From assembly GCA_030737835.1 (NCBI GenBank), contig CM060857.1, positions 3,785,279 to 3,849,278 on the forward strand: 64,000 nt of DNA, given 5' to 3'. The notes below the pieces were generated by a model. The model did no database searches, was not told the origin of the DNA, and worked only from the letters and a program-made list of their open reading frames with translations. The translations under genes were made by a program, and so were the position numbers. Positions 33,401 through 44,143 of the stretch are shown here, one piece after another. The number at the start of each line of letters is the position of its first letter. The first letter of the stretch is position 1. The stretch is from Acorus gramineus (Eukaryota; Streptophyta; Magnoliopsida; Acorales; Acoraceae).

Positions 33401-36400
33401 GGACGTATCTAAGATCTTGTTTGGAATCAATTTTCAAAATTCATTTTTTCATAAAAAAAATGTATACTCAACAAATTTTTTTTTTCTATAAAAACAACTT
33501 TCAATCAGCTTTTTTCATAAATTAAAAGCTTCTTTATTGACTTCTAATGGAAATCAAAGACCTGTTTGAAAAAGATTATTAGAAAACTAATTTTACAAAA
33601 GTAAAATCAGTTTAATAATTGGTTCCAAATGAGACTTGGTAAGCCCTTCAACGCCTGCAATACTCACTGGAGGGATATAATATTACTGTGATGCAGATGT
33701 AGGTTCTGTCGTTTCGACCATCACCTACGCATTCTTCTTGAACGAGATGCTAGAAGACAGCAAGTCCTGCACGGTGCCAATCATCAACGTGAAGCGAGCA
33801 GACCTGAACGCGCACAAGGAGCTCATGTGGCTGCTTCACTCTTGCCGCGTCGAAGAGTCGGATCTGATTTTCATAGATGAGGCATGTATCAACCAGATAT
33901 TCCTCCAGCATAATATAAACAAGAACAATATTTCAATAGCAATGACATGAATTGAAAGAAAAAATGGCAAAACAGGTTGATCTTTCCTATCATGATAGAT
34001 ATGGGAATCTGAGATTGGTACTTCTGAATGGTGACAAGCTCCCAACCAAGCAAGAGGTAGTGTTCGAGTAAAAGCTGTTCTCATATGATATTAGTTCAAA
34101 TGAAGCATTCAAAACTTCTTTCACTTACAGGCATTTAAGGAGGCTTTGGTTGAAATCTTCAACTGCAAACAGGTATACTTTCGATGATCCATTGCTTGAA
34201 AGCTTCATACACGAAAATGTATCTCTCACTTCATTGTAATGTTTCATCTTATAACAGGAGGTTTCTCCATATCCTTTGGTCGATGTGCTTACCACTGGAC
34301 AGGTACTAAATGGTATCACCAAAACAGCAATTCATTGATTTGCATTAAGATGACGCTTGGACCTATACGTCAATGGTTGACATCAGAATTTGCAACCATG
34401 AAGTCATTGGTTCAAATCTCCTACCACTTGCCTAACAAATCTGGCATTCAGATGTCACAATTTTTCCAAGTAAAAAATAAAACAAATAAATAAATAAAAA
34501 GCAGAGCTCTTCGTATCAAAATGGACAATAGACTCGTTCTGATTAATGAAGTCTTGATGCACTTCGTCAGATAATATCTCCAGAAACTTTGTTATACCAC
34601 ACCAAACAAATTAGACAGAGTGTGCATACATTTATAGATGTCTATTGAGCATCCCTATGGAAAAAGGAGCCTAAATGTGGAAAGACTTAAAGAGTATTGA
34701 AGCTGTCATGCTATGTCTATGTAAAGAACTGTCGCGAATTAAATTTGTCTATGGAGCAGCATCTAAAATAATTCTACACTTACTCATACAGTTCACAAGC
34801 AATAACATAGTAATTAGTAAGTTACAGCTTCCCGAATCACTCTTTGTACATCCCCATTGATTCCATTAGCCACTCAGATGGAAAACAAAAAAAGAAAAAG
34901 AAGATATAAAATCTTATTTGTTGTAGTATACTTCATCCAGAAAAATCTACAAAGACAACTAATAATTGCAGAAAGAAAAATGTTCTACCCCAGCCATACT
35001 TTTAGCCCAATTTACCACCCCAATTGTTATATACCTTCATTTGGAATATATTGCAGAAAAGAACAGGTTTAGCCAAACAGGTCATACACTTCTACATACT
35101 TTTCTACACGTAAAAAACGTGTTTATATGGATTTCACTCTCTCCAATACTCACCAACAACTCCTGATATTCAATAATGAAATTGTTTTTACTGGGACAGG
35201 ACTGCTCGTGTTGCACAATTGTTGCTGAAAAATTTGCTGAAACTTCACCAGAGACTTTGGCCGGGATGGGTTTTAGTCGGTTTCTGGTATCAGTGTTCCT
35301 CATTTTACATTATGTGAAATATGGTTGTCATCATAGCATATATATGCAGTAGGAAGATGTTAAATGTGATTTGATGTGATATAGCCTTATAGGTATTCCT
35401 CTACAGGTGATATAATATTACACGCATTAATCTCTGGATTACTGTTATGTGTAGTACACATGTACTCTGTCCATATTCTGTAAAACATATCCGGACAAAC
35501 ATATACTGTGAATATGAGACTAAACTTGGGCTGCATCTCAAATGCATGTCATCAATGTCATAATTTCAAATACATTATGTTTTATTCAGAATTAGTAAAA
35601 TCAGCCTTCAAGAGGCAAATACATGTTCACAAGCACACATGGACACAAACACAAATAGAACACCATGAAAATGAATTCATGTTAGAAGAAACAAATAATA
35701 CTTAATACCTATCAAACAATGATGCATATAATTCATATCATATTATAACATATCATCTTATATGATTTGCTCTACCTCTGTCGTCTGAAAATATCATCCT
35801 CATTTGGTGCAGCTTGCAGGTATCCTCTTAGACACTGGTAACCTTACAGATGATCGATGCACTATCAAAGATAAGTACATGACAACCCTCTTAATTAAAG
35901 GTGCTGGAAGATATGGATGTAGTGGACTGCATCAACTGTGTAAGTTTTAATTTCTTCTGATTCCTCACTTATATGATGATATTTACCTGTCCTTTAACTT
36001 GATTACTAGACAAAATGAGATCATATAATCTGATTTCTTCTCATAAAAAAACTGAAATGCCCACTTACAAGATGATATTTAACTGTCCTTAATTACCTTA
36101 ATTGCTGTCTTCTCTTGTATCTTATAAATTCAAAACTATGTCTTTTCCTTATTCCAAAATAAATAAATAAAACTTTGAGTTTAAGTGTTCTTGTTTGTCT
36201 GTATTCACTATTCATCCACACTTATCATGACTCACAGTGAAGCATAAGATGTTTGACATATCAGACCTCAAAATCAAGGATATATTGCGCAAGGAATTCA
36301 AGAAATGGAAAAGAGTTGCAGGTACAGACCTGTCTGCTACTAGTATGATAAGACTTCTCAAATTTATTTAAATGTCTAACATCTCATATCGTCTTCATAA

Positions 36401-37537
36401 TATATCTTCTCCCATAAACCAACCATGTTTTGTTGAAAATTTGAGCCCTCGTTGTAGCTGTCTCAATTTGCTATACTGGATTTCTAAAGAACCTGAAAAG
36501 ATGGGTTAAAAATTAATTGTATCACATATAGGGATGAGTTCGATTGGAATCTCTGTTTCTCAACTTCTCAGTCATGAAGTCTCAGCAGCACAAGAGATCA
36601 CAAATTTCCAGCGTGAGTAATCCTGTACTTGCTTTATTTTAACCAATTTTCCAGAATGCCCACAGTACATTCATTCTATGTCATTGCACCTTTGATGTAG
36701 AACATACCTTTTTTCAAATCTAAAAGGAATTTTGGCTTAATATTAAAAATGTGTCACACAATCTAAACTTTATGGCATGTGTTCATCATCTACCTATTGT
36801 GACAAGTATCAAACTCACCTGAATTTTTTTCGCAACAAATATGCTGAAGGTGACTTGTGAATAGATCCCCCACCACGAACCAAAAAAAAAAATTATAAAC
36901 CAAGAAAACTAACACTTTCTTAACTCATACAATCTCAGAATCGGAGAAACTTCGGCTACTCATGGTTGTTTCAGGGTATTACGATAGTCAAAAGAATTTC
37001 AAGGTGTGCCCAATAATGCTCTTTCACTAAAGATTATATTTCTTTTAGTTTGTGTCACTGACTAATCATCATAATTCAGAGGGAGATCCTGGTTTCAGCT
37101 AATACTGCAGAGCTCATGAAGAATTTCTTGCGATTCTTAAACACTAGTGGTTCTCATCTGCCTCTGAAGGAGCTGTATCAACCAGGTCAGTCACATCACA
37201 CCCTCTACTGCATATGATACACTCACAAGCACAGGTAGCAAAAGCACAGAATGATATTTATTAATGTCTAAAACTAATGCTCTTCTCGTATTTTTTCTTA
37301 CAATGCAAGTTGAAGTACATCAAAATGAAAGAAACAAAAAGTTGTAAAGTAAAAGTATAATTTAAAGTGGGGAACATAAAGAATGTGGGCAAATATGAGA
37401 TGAAATTTATGCAGACTTGATTTTGTGGCATTGCAGATCTTCCGGAAGAGCTAAGAGCATTTGAGATTGATAACATGATGACGTCAAGGAAGGCCATTGA
37501 ACGCCTCTTGGAGGAGTTTGGTGGGATTTCAAACTAA
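30478..37537 (+). CDS. PRUNE/exopolyphosphatase-family protein (DHHA2), 13 exons
   Basis: Exons: 30478-30513, 32675-33218, 33697-33881, 33976-34056, 34131-34172, 34258-34302, 35200-35286, 35813-35939, 36238-36321, 36532-36612, 36939-37003, 37080-37185, 37437-37537. They join in frame to 527 residues. The first 190 residues are a Ser/Lys-rich extension. The rest aligns with animal PRUNE1: VPIINVKRADL (PRUNE1 VPVLNIKRSEL), LIFIDEVDL (LIFRDEIDL), LAGILLDTGNLTD, and a C-terminal DHHA2-like domain from GMSSIGIS. The family hydrolyses short-chain polyphosphate or cyclic nucleotides in the cytosol. Here motif I reads DVGS (194-197) instead of DLDS, and the DHH position reads NGD (273-275), so catalysis is doubtful. 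Intron 3 uses a GC donor. Intron 1 holds nested transposons. The exon-1 start is phase-compatible but less certain than the rest. Confidence 0.85.
31320..31911. mobile_element. MULE-type MITE (family C, copy 3) interrupted by another element
   Basis: Lies in intron 1 of the PRUNE-like gene. The left end GGATGATGTTACGTAAAG and right end AAAAAGTAACAAC are homologous to family C. The 9-bp flanks TTTTTTTTA and ATTTTTTTA (31912-31920) match at 8 of 9. A 310-bp element is inserted at 31412, splitting the conserved family word TCATCTAATGAGGTA. Confidence 0.7.
31412..31721. mobile_element. MULE-type MITE (family D, copy 1), nested
   Basis: 310 bp from GGGTTTTTTATTTTTAAGTCCC to its complement ending AAAAAACCC; almost the whole element is a fold-back. 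The flanks TAGAATCTA (31403-31411) and TATAATCTA (31722-31730) are a 9-bp duplication with one mismatch. The same family occurs at 51922-52196. The host is a family-C element, so this insertion is the younger of the two. Confidence 0.8.
31921..32625. repeat. Inverted-repeat remnants in intron 1 of the PRUNE-like gene
   Basis: AAAAATCGATATAACTCCC near 31924 and AAAAAATCTATATAACTC near 32182 are matched in inverse orientation by GGATTTATATCGATATTTTTC near 32435 and GACTTATATGGATTTTTCC near 32602. This suggests one or two diverged inverted-repeat elements. Boundaries are not resolved. Confidence 0.4.
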
Positions 37538-39071
37538 GCTTGAGAAGTTGAATCAAGAATCAGACATCCTCAAGTGTTCCGTAACTACCATTTGTTTAAG
37601 AATCAGACTCTTGGAGAGCTTCAGATGTATTTATTTATTGAAATACATGGTATTGTTGGATGAACCTGCTCAGAAGGTTACACTCCAAGTAGCAGTAGTA
37701 AAGCATACAAAAAAATTCAGGTGACTGCATCTAATATAGAAGCATGGGTGGCCAATAATTTTTTTCCTTTTTGGATCCTTTATTTATGTGATATCCTGAT
37801 ATTGTTTTGTCTTGCAGTTGGCAACCACAGATTCACCTCCTAGGCATATAGGTCATCTAAGGAGAAAGTAATAACAAGATCAGCTGCATAGGCATCCAGT
37901 TATTTCATAGTTGGCTGGCATGGCATAGCATATTTAATATTCTAGAAGTTGTTTCACAATCGACTAATCGGTGTTAATAGAATTGTTGTGTAGCATGCAC
38001 CAATGAAAGCTGTTCAAAGTGATCAAAATTCACCCACATAAGAATCTATGTTACTTAAAAGCTAAACATACATTCTGGTTAGTTAGCCATTACAAACTGA
38101 AGGGAACACTTGGCTAACAAATGGAACTGTGGTTACTGTCATCCCTCTCAATCACAAGGATCAGTGTTCACATCAATTCCATTCTCTCTGACACAAGTAG
38201 ATGAATTGTTCACAGTAACCTGATACATATTGAAATCATATTGGTCTGAACAGCTTACTAATAGGAATGATAAACATTATTTTTATATTAGGGAATAACG
38301 TTACCTCAGGTAGTTCAGGAAAAGTTCAAAAAGAAGAAAAATTACAATAAAAGTAAAAATAATTAAGACATGAAAAATCACTAATATTAAATCAAAGTCA
38401 AGATCTCTCATTGATCTTATAACATCAAACCATTACAGAGACTTCTGTCTTCACGCTATAATATTTAAATTTTTCTGTCAAAAAAATTAATATTTGAATT
38501 TAGACAAAATCATCAATCACCAACAATAAATTCTAACGGAGCAAAGCCTACTCAATTAGTTTTAATTCCGTTGTGCAAAGGGACTTGTAATTAATTTCCC
38601 CTTGTTATTATTTTGTAGTTTAAAATTATTATATATATACTATGTATATATGTATATGTATTATATTTAGTATTCTAAAAATCAAAATCAAAATCAAACT
38701 CATTGAATCACCCTCTCTTCGCCTCCTACATGTAATACCTACCTTTTACTCAACCCTAACTTTTACCCAATTGAAACCAACCCTAATTTGCCACATATGT
38801 CAGCTACAACAGAACATGTTCGCATTATTTCTTTGCATTGTAGAGAAAAAAGACTCTTTATGATATGTAGGGAGTCATTCTCCTTTTATTACTTCAAAAG
38901 CCTCTCTATTCTTACTATATCTTTATTGCAAATGATTATTTTGCCTCAATTCATATCTATAAATTACAAGATTTTCAAAAATGAAATGAATAAAATCTCA
39001 TTCTAAAATTTCTCAAATATTGGGTTGAAATAAAGATCATTTACATAAAAATTATTAATAATGATTGGTTT

Positions 39072-39109
<38 letters not shown>

Positions 39110-39230
39110 AAAAAAAAATGAAAGAGAAAGGGGGTAATACAGTCATTTTGTGACGTAGGGAATGAATTTGGCTCCCCACCCACAATGAGTGAGTTCAAAG
39201 AAAAATGTAGTGAGGGAGGGGTATAAGAAA
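37538..39230. other. 3' flank of the PRUNE-like gene and intergenic sequence
   Basis: 37538 to about 37900 is probably 3' UTR; the exact end is not visible. Further on there is an (AT)n stretch near 38630 and a (GA)n microsatellite at about 39075-39108. No second gene recognised. Confidence 0.4.
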
Positions 39231-39279
39231 GCTATTAGAGTTGAGTTTTAAGAGTTTTGACTTCCTATATTATGAAAAA

Positions 39280-39450
39280 GGTAGTGTAGGAAGGAGCATC
39301 TTCAACAGATTCTCCATAAACTACTCATTCACCAAAATAAAATGCATCCCTAACAAATTTCTTCTCCAACATACTCCACAAACGACTCCTTGTTTTGAGG
39401 AGTGTAGATTTTACTCCCTAGCTATAGAGAGCCTTCCAATGCTCCTCACC
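39280..39450. mobile_element. MITE with GGAGCAT...ATGCTCC ends
   Basis: GGAAGGAGCATCTTCAACAG at the left is mirrored by CTTCCAATGCTCC at the right over about 165 bases. This 'gagcatctccaa' type of end is widespread in plant miniature elements. No target duplication secured. Confidence 0.4.
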
Positions 39451-39565
39451 TTTCATTTTATTTTATTTTATTTTATTTTTGGGGAGGGTGTCATTCAATG
39501 ATAAATGACTCCTTATAATAAAAATGGTACTTTTTAATCCTAAATTAGAGAAAAAGTAGAGAGTT

Positions 39566-39880
39566 TTGTTGGATATGCTTACAACATTAAGTCTCTTCCT
39601 CCTTCCACGGCCTCCCAGTCCCAGCCTCACCACCACCGCTGTCCGCTCCTCCACCACTATGTTCGCCAACTCGACTTCCAATCCTTCAAGTTGGTACACA
39701 ACCGACATTATTACCCACGCTGACACCGACGTCGTCATCGTCGGCGCGGGCTCGCCGAACTTTCCTTCTCGTACGAACTCTCCAAGAACCCAAACGTCCG
39801 ACGTCACCATGGTCGAGCAGTCCGTCAGCCCGGCGGAGGCGCCGGGCTTGGCGGGAAGTTCTCTCCCTCTCCCTCCCCCT
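39566..39880 (+). pseudogene. Thiamine thiazole synthase (THI1/THI4) 5' fragment
   Basis: The translation gives [20 protein letters not shown], the N-terminal FAD/NAD-binding segment of plant thiazole synthase (family: [25 protein letters not shown]). It then continues in a shifted frame as LSFSYELSKNPNVR and back as VEQSVSP, with the GGGAWLGGQ block altered. At least two frameshifts are visible and everything beyond roughly residue 130 is missing, so this is a broken gene fragment. The intact enzyme makes the thiazole half of thiamine in plastids. A Ser/Pro-rich stretch upstream may be a remnant of the transit peptide. Confidence 0.75.
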
Positions 39881-39939
39881 CTGTTGACAGCCCTGCCCGT
39901 CACTCTCCCTCACCGTTCCTGTATGTGTGCACCCCGACA

Positions 39940-40165
39940 GGTCAGTTGTCGACAGAAACGGAAAACATCGACAGATAAATTGTCAGACCATTTTCAGTAG
40001 TTCCTATTTTGTTTGCACGTCGACAGACTGTTTGTCGACAGCGGTCGCAATTAATTGGACAGATAGATTGTCGAACCAGTTTCAGTACCTCCATTTCTTC
40101 TTCGTGCAGCTTTCGACGGCCCGTTTGTCGCCTGTCAGTCGATTCTCCCAAACAGAAAAATGAAA
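39940..40165 (+). repeat. Cluster of TGTCGACAG-type short inverted motifs
   Basis: GTCGACAGA, TTGTCGAC, CATCGACAGATAAATTGTCAG and GGACAGATAGATTGTCGAACC recur. Two imperfect direct copies of a ~36-base unit (ACAGATA-A/G-ATTGTC...TTTCAGTA) start near 39973 and 40059. Function unknown. It separates the THI1 and NTR1 fragments. Confidence 0.5.
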
Positions 40166-40297
40166 GACACGCATCGTTGTCCCGTCGACAAGGGTTCCAT
40201 CGGATTTCTCACTTTTTAAGAACTTAATTTATCTCCGATTCTTTTCAAATCAATCCCTTGAAAACCCAATAAAAATAAAGAAACCAATCGATCCATT

Positions 40298-40605
40298 TCT
40301 CCCGACGGAGGACCAGGAAATGGAGAGGTTCGGGCGGCCAATACATGACGGCGAGTACTACGAGAAGCGTCGGCAGACCAAGGACGACTCCCTCTACGGC
40401 AGACCAAGGACGATCTTGACGACGATCTCCCCGAGTCCGCCCCCACCTTCGTCTCCCGTGGCACCGTCGGCCAGTTGGACCCTCCCCTGCCCGATGAGCC
40501 TGTCCGGACCGCCGACCGCGACGCCCGGTACTCCGGGATAGGGTTCGTGAACCTGCCGGACTCCGCCGGCGGAGGCGGCGAGGAGGCGGAGGGACTCCCA
40601 GGTTA
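40298..40605 (+). pseudogene. NTR1/TFIP11 (STIPL1-like) N-terminal fragment
   Basis: TEDQEMERFGRPIHDGEYYE and KRRQTKDDSLYG resemble the N terminus of plant NTR1/STIPL1 (QEMERFGM...GGEFYYRKRK...QTKDDVLYG). After a frame change the reading continues as DDLDDDLPESAPTFVSRGTV, like the acidic stretch and NFVSTGTV of the family. No G-patch or later domain follows. The intact protein helps disassemble the spliceosome with Prp43. This copy is truncated and frameshifted, and probably has no function. Confidence 0.55.
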
Positions 40606-40666
40606 TCTCCAATTAGTGAACCTATTGGCATATGAAGCTTCAGTATTGGATAGATGAATTAAGTTA

Positions 40667-41536
40667 GGGCGCGGTTATCCCACCAAACGTTTCATTTAAT
40701 CTACAATAAATAAATAAAAAAAACCTGATGTTTTGTTGTTCCCATCAATCCAGGTCTATCGAACTTGGTTGTTATTTTAGGTTTTGAACGACCGAACTTA
40801 GTCGTTATTTCAGGTTTTGGGCGACCAAAATTTATCGTTATTTCAAGTTTTTGGCAACTGAAATTAATCGAACAGGATCCATAATTATATTTACATGTTC
40901 TTTATAAACAAATAAATTTTTAGATTTATCCATCATATTCTATATTTATTCTTTTATCCAAAAAACAACGAAGGGACTGAAAAAAATATAAGTAGGTATA
41001 CTTTCAATTAATTCAAATTTTATAGAAAAATATCTTATTAGACAAATATATATCATTTTTAAGCTTCGTTTAAATTTGTAATTCAGCGGATTCTTTGTTT
41101 AAAAATAAAAAAACCCTACCAGTTGATCCAAACATATTATATATTTAGCTTTTAAAAATTTATCTGTCACTTATGTAAAAAAATTGTTCTTATGTTCTAC
41201 ATTTAAGAATAATAATTGATTCTCCCTACATTACAACTCAAGTTTGGAGTGGCATGAAAGATCCAAGGATGATACACATCATGGGATTAAGTTTCCAAGA
41301 AAAAAAATTAAAAACTTTATTACAAATTCTGTTCGACCAAGTTCGGTCGCTCGAAACTTGAAATGACGACCAAGTTAGATCGCCCAAAATATGAAATGAC
41401 GACCAAGTTCGGTCACCGAAAACTTAAAATGACGACCAAGTTTGGTCGACCTGACCGGATCGATGGGAATAGAAAAAACACCGTTTTTTTTTTATTGGTG
41501 GGGTAAGAAAAAGACTTGGTGGGGATAGACACGCCC
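40667..41536. mobile_element. MULE-type non-autonomous element with repeat-built arms
   Basis: 870 bp from GGGCGCGGTTATCCCACCAA to TGGGGATAGACACGCCC, with a perfect 9-bp duplication ATTAAGTTA (40658-40666 and 41537-41545). Each arm contains three to four tandem ~33-base units of the type GACCAAGTTCGGTCGC..GAAATGAC, and the core GACCAAGTTCGGTC is itself palindromic. No transposase. It directly follows the NTR1 fragment. Confidence 0.85.
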
Positions 41537-41545
41537 ATTAAGTTA

Positions 41546-42048
41546 TTCGTGGTAAATAATTAACGCATTCAATCATATATTTACGAATATATGATTATTT
41601 TTTTGTGAATTATGTATTTTATTGGACAAGTGTATATTTTAAACCTCGTTTGGATAGGAATTGAATTGTGGGTGGCTCTATTTGCACCCCTCTATTCTAT
41701 AAGTAAGCCCCTTTAATAAATAAGCCTCTCACATTTTGGTCAAGTAATGCAGAAGTCCCACATATATAAATCCTAATCAAATTTTTTTTCACACCCCTTG
41801 TTCTCTCTCTCAAAACATGCATACCCCATTTGTCTCCCTGCGCCGATGCTCTTCTTCGTCGCCCTTCTTCATCTCCCCCTCTTCGTCTCCCACACCAGTT
41901 GTTAATGACGCTCAAGGATCCTTCAACGCCCTCTACTGCAGCACCTCTATAGATGCGGCAATCCGGCGGTCTCCTCTTGTAGAGCCGATTCGTCTTTCTC
42001 CGGTAAGTAAGCAAGCCCCCATTGTAAGGGTTTCTTCGATTGATCCAT
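41546..42048. other. Sequence with a weak transcript-like segment
   Basis: After about 270 bases of AT-rich DNA, 41790-42010 is C/T-rich and followed by CCGGTAAGTAAG, which looks like an exon with a splice donor. The frame gives MHTPFVSLRRCSSSSPFF, not a known protein. It may be the first exon of the broken mobile-domain gene at 43014. Confidence 0.3.
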
Positions 42049-42515
42049 GATTGGAAATTAAGGGTTTTTCTTTTTTTGATTGGTGTGTGAGTTTCTATCA
42101 TTGGATCCTTGATTTTGTTGGACTTGATTAAAAAATTAGGGCTTCTTTTGTTTGAATGGTGTGTGATGTTATTATTTCCAGCCACCTAGAATTTTTTGAT
42201 TGATCTATGATTGGAAATTTAGGGCTTTTCTTTTTTTGATTGGCGTGTGGGTTTCTATAATTGGATCCTTAATTTTGTTGGACTTGATTGGATAATCAGG
42301 GCTTCTTTTGTTTGAATGGTGTGTGATGTTATTATTTCCAGCCAACTAGAATTTTTTTAACTATGATTGGAAATTTAGGGATTTTCTTTTTTTGATTGGT
42401 GTGTGGGTTTCTATGATTAGATCTTTGATTTTGTTGGACTTGATTGGACAATTAGGGCTTCTTTTGTTTGAATGGTGTGTGATGTTATTATTTCCAGCCA
42501 ACTAGAATTTTTTCT
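42049..42515 (+). repeat. Three tandem copies of a ~157-bp unit
   Basis: The unit starts GATTGGAAATT at 42049, 42209 and 42365 and runs through TTTTTTTGATTGGTGTGTG, GACTTGATT and GTGTGTGATGTTATTATTTCCAG. The copies are about 90-95% alike by eye. Each ends in a sequence resembling a splice acceptor (TTATTATTTCCAG). It lies in what looks like an intron of a broken gene. Confidence 0.75.
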
Positions 42516-43013
42516 TGGTAGATAAAATTTAGGGTTCCATCTTTCTATGCATGAATACTTGATGGGTTCTCCTTTGATTCTTTAAAACACCTTCTTTCCT
42601 TTACTTTGGATTTGGGTTTTGTTGGAATTGCAACCACATCTGATATCCCCTACAATTTGATTACATGATACTCATTGATTTGATCATATATGTGTACATG
42701 TGTTCTTAATTTATAATAGTCAGTGATGCATGCATGTTACTTTTTGTTACCTAAACAGGTTGAATTGTCATATTGGAATGAATTAGTTGTTAATAAATTG
42801 TTTAGATCTTTGAATCTCCATTTTTATTATTTAGTTGATGTTATGCTAAATTTAAAGATAAATGAATATGACAAGAGAGTTTATGTTGTTCTAACTTAGA
42901 AAATATTATTCATGTTTTGATCTCATAATCTGTTCAATATTGTTTTTATGATGGCCAGTGATTCATATATGAGATAAAAAAAAACATCTTCTTTTAATTT
43001 TTGATGTAGTATG

Positions 43014-43690
43014 GCTCATAAGGAACGTATCCGACCTACAACATCAAATCAAAAAAATCGTTCCAATGATGTCTCATCAAGTTTTTGAAATGACATAGCT
43101 CAAGCAGAGCAACAAGAGGAAGAGACGAAGGAAGATGTTGAAGAAGAAGTATATTCGGAGATGGATCAATCTAGTCTAAAGGGTCTTTTTCTTGGAGGAC
43201 CAGTAAACAACGACCTACTCGTAGACTATCGTCATCATTTGGCATATCGGATTTGGAATGGAAAGGTATATAATATACTTAAATCATTTTTTTTATATAT
43301 AAATTCACATGCTAATTCAAATGTTTTATATAGGAGCGACCAGTTCTAACTAATTTTGGAAAATATGTCATGCTAAAAATTAAAAGAAAAAATAAATATT
43401 GTTCAACACATAAATTTGTTGTTATTACAAGGTTTATTTCAACTTGGGCTGCCATCGTATACACGTTAGGATATTTTCCTCATAAATATAAGTATTCATT
43501 GCTATTTTCCTACACCTCATTATGCATACCAAATGAATGTCTTAATTTACATTTTTTTTTTACAGTGTGGGCTTCATGATTCTCTGTCACATTTTTTGCC
43601 CTTTAAACTAAAAAAAAACAAGGAATTAAGGATTTGGTGGAGAGTAACAGCACTACTACTGAAATAACTGCAGTGGAAGAGGCAACTTTG
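43014..43690 (+). pseudogene. Plant-mobile-domain-like gene fragment
   Basis: An ATG at 43014 opens MAHKERIRPTTSNQKNRSND, stops in frame (TGA at 43087-43089), and the same frame continues with an acidic stretch and GLFLGGPVNNDLLVDYRHHL, then AYRIWNGK before a GT donor. After a short intron ERPVLTNFGKYVM follows. Later GLHDSLSHFLPF is readable. The order resembles the start of the plant mobile domain (PMD) found in MAIN-like proteins and MULE transposons (..SLLxSYxxHxAxxIWxGxER..L). The in-frame stop and loss of the remainder mark it as broken. The assignment rests on weak motif likeness. Confidence 0.4.
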
Positions 43691-44114
43691 CGGGAAGTTT
43701 TGTAGAGATTCATTGAGGTTGGTCTGAATCTAACTATTGTAAACATGTAATAACTTTATTCACGTTGTACCTCTTCTCATATAAGTTCAAGTGGAAAAAA
43801 TTACTTCATAAATATCGAACATACATTCAAGTTCTCATAATTGGGTAATTAATCTTCAGGTTAATGTTTAGAGCGAATTCTCATTTATAATGGTAAAATA
43901 ATTTAAAAATCTTCTTTCTTATTTCTCTTTTTCAAAGAATGGCAGCCATGCATCTGATGACAAAAATGAAAGGATCTATTACATGGGAGTCCAATAAACT
44001 TGAAAACATACCAGACTTGTAATGATCTAAAGTTCAATATGAATTTAGGGCTTATCAGTTCTACGTATTTATATAATTCAATATCATGTTTATTAAATTA
44101 TTAATAAAATAATT

Positions 44115-44143
44115 CATGTGCAACGCACATGTGCCTCAACTAG
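44115..44143 (+). mobile_element. Helitron-type 3' terminus
   Basis: The stem ATGTGC (44116-44121) and its complement GCACAT (44125-44130) form a 6-bp hairpin with loop AAC. It is followed by GTGCCTCAA and CTAG (44140-44143), and the next base is T. A short GC hairpin just before CTRR with a T behind is the diagnostic plant Helitron 3' end. The 5' TC end was not located, so the element's extent is unknown; it may include the gene fragments upstream. Confidence 0.7.

Noticed and set aside
34330-34490. SINE-like segment with GGTTCAAATCTCC in an intron of the PRUNE-like gene
   Set aside because: It has one B-box-like word but no convincing A box, poly(A) or target repeat.
39463-39903. A 146-codon open frame on the - strand
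   Set aside because: It is the complement of the THI1/THI4 fragment, which is recognisable only on the + strand.
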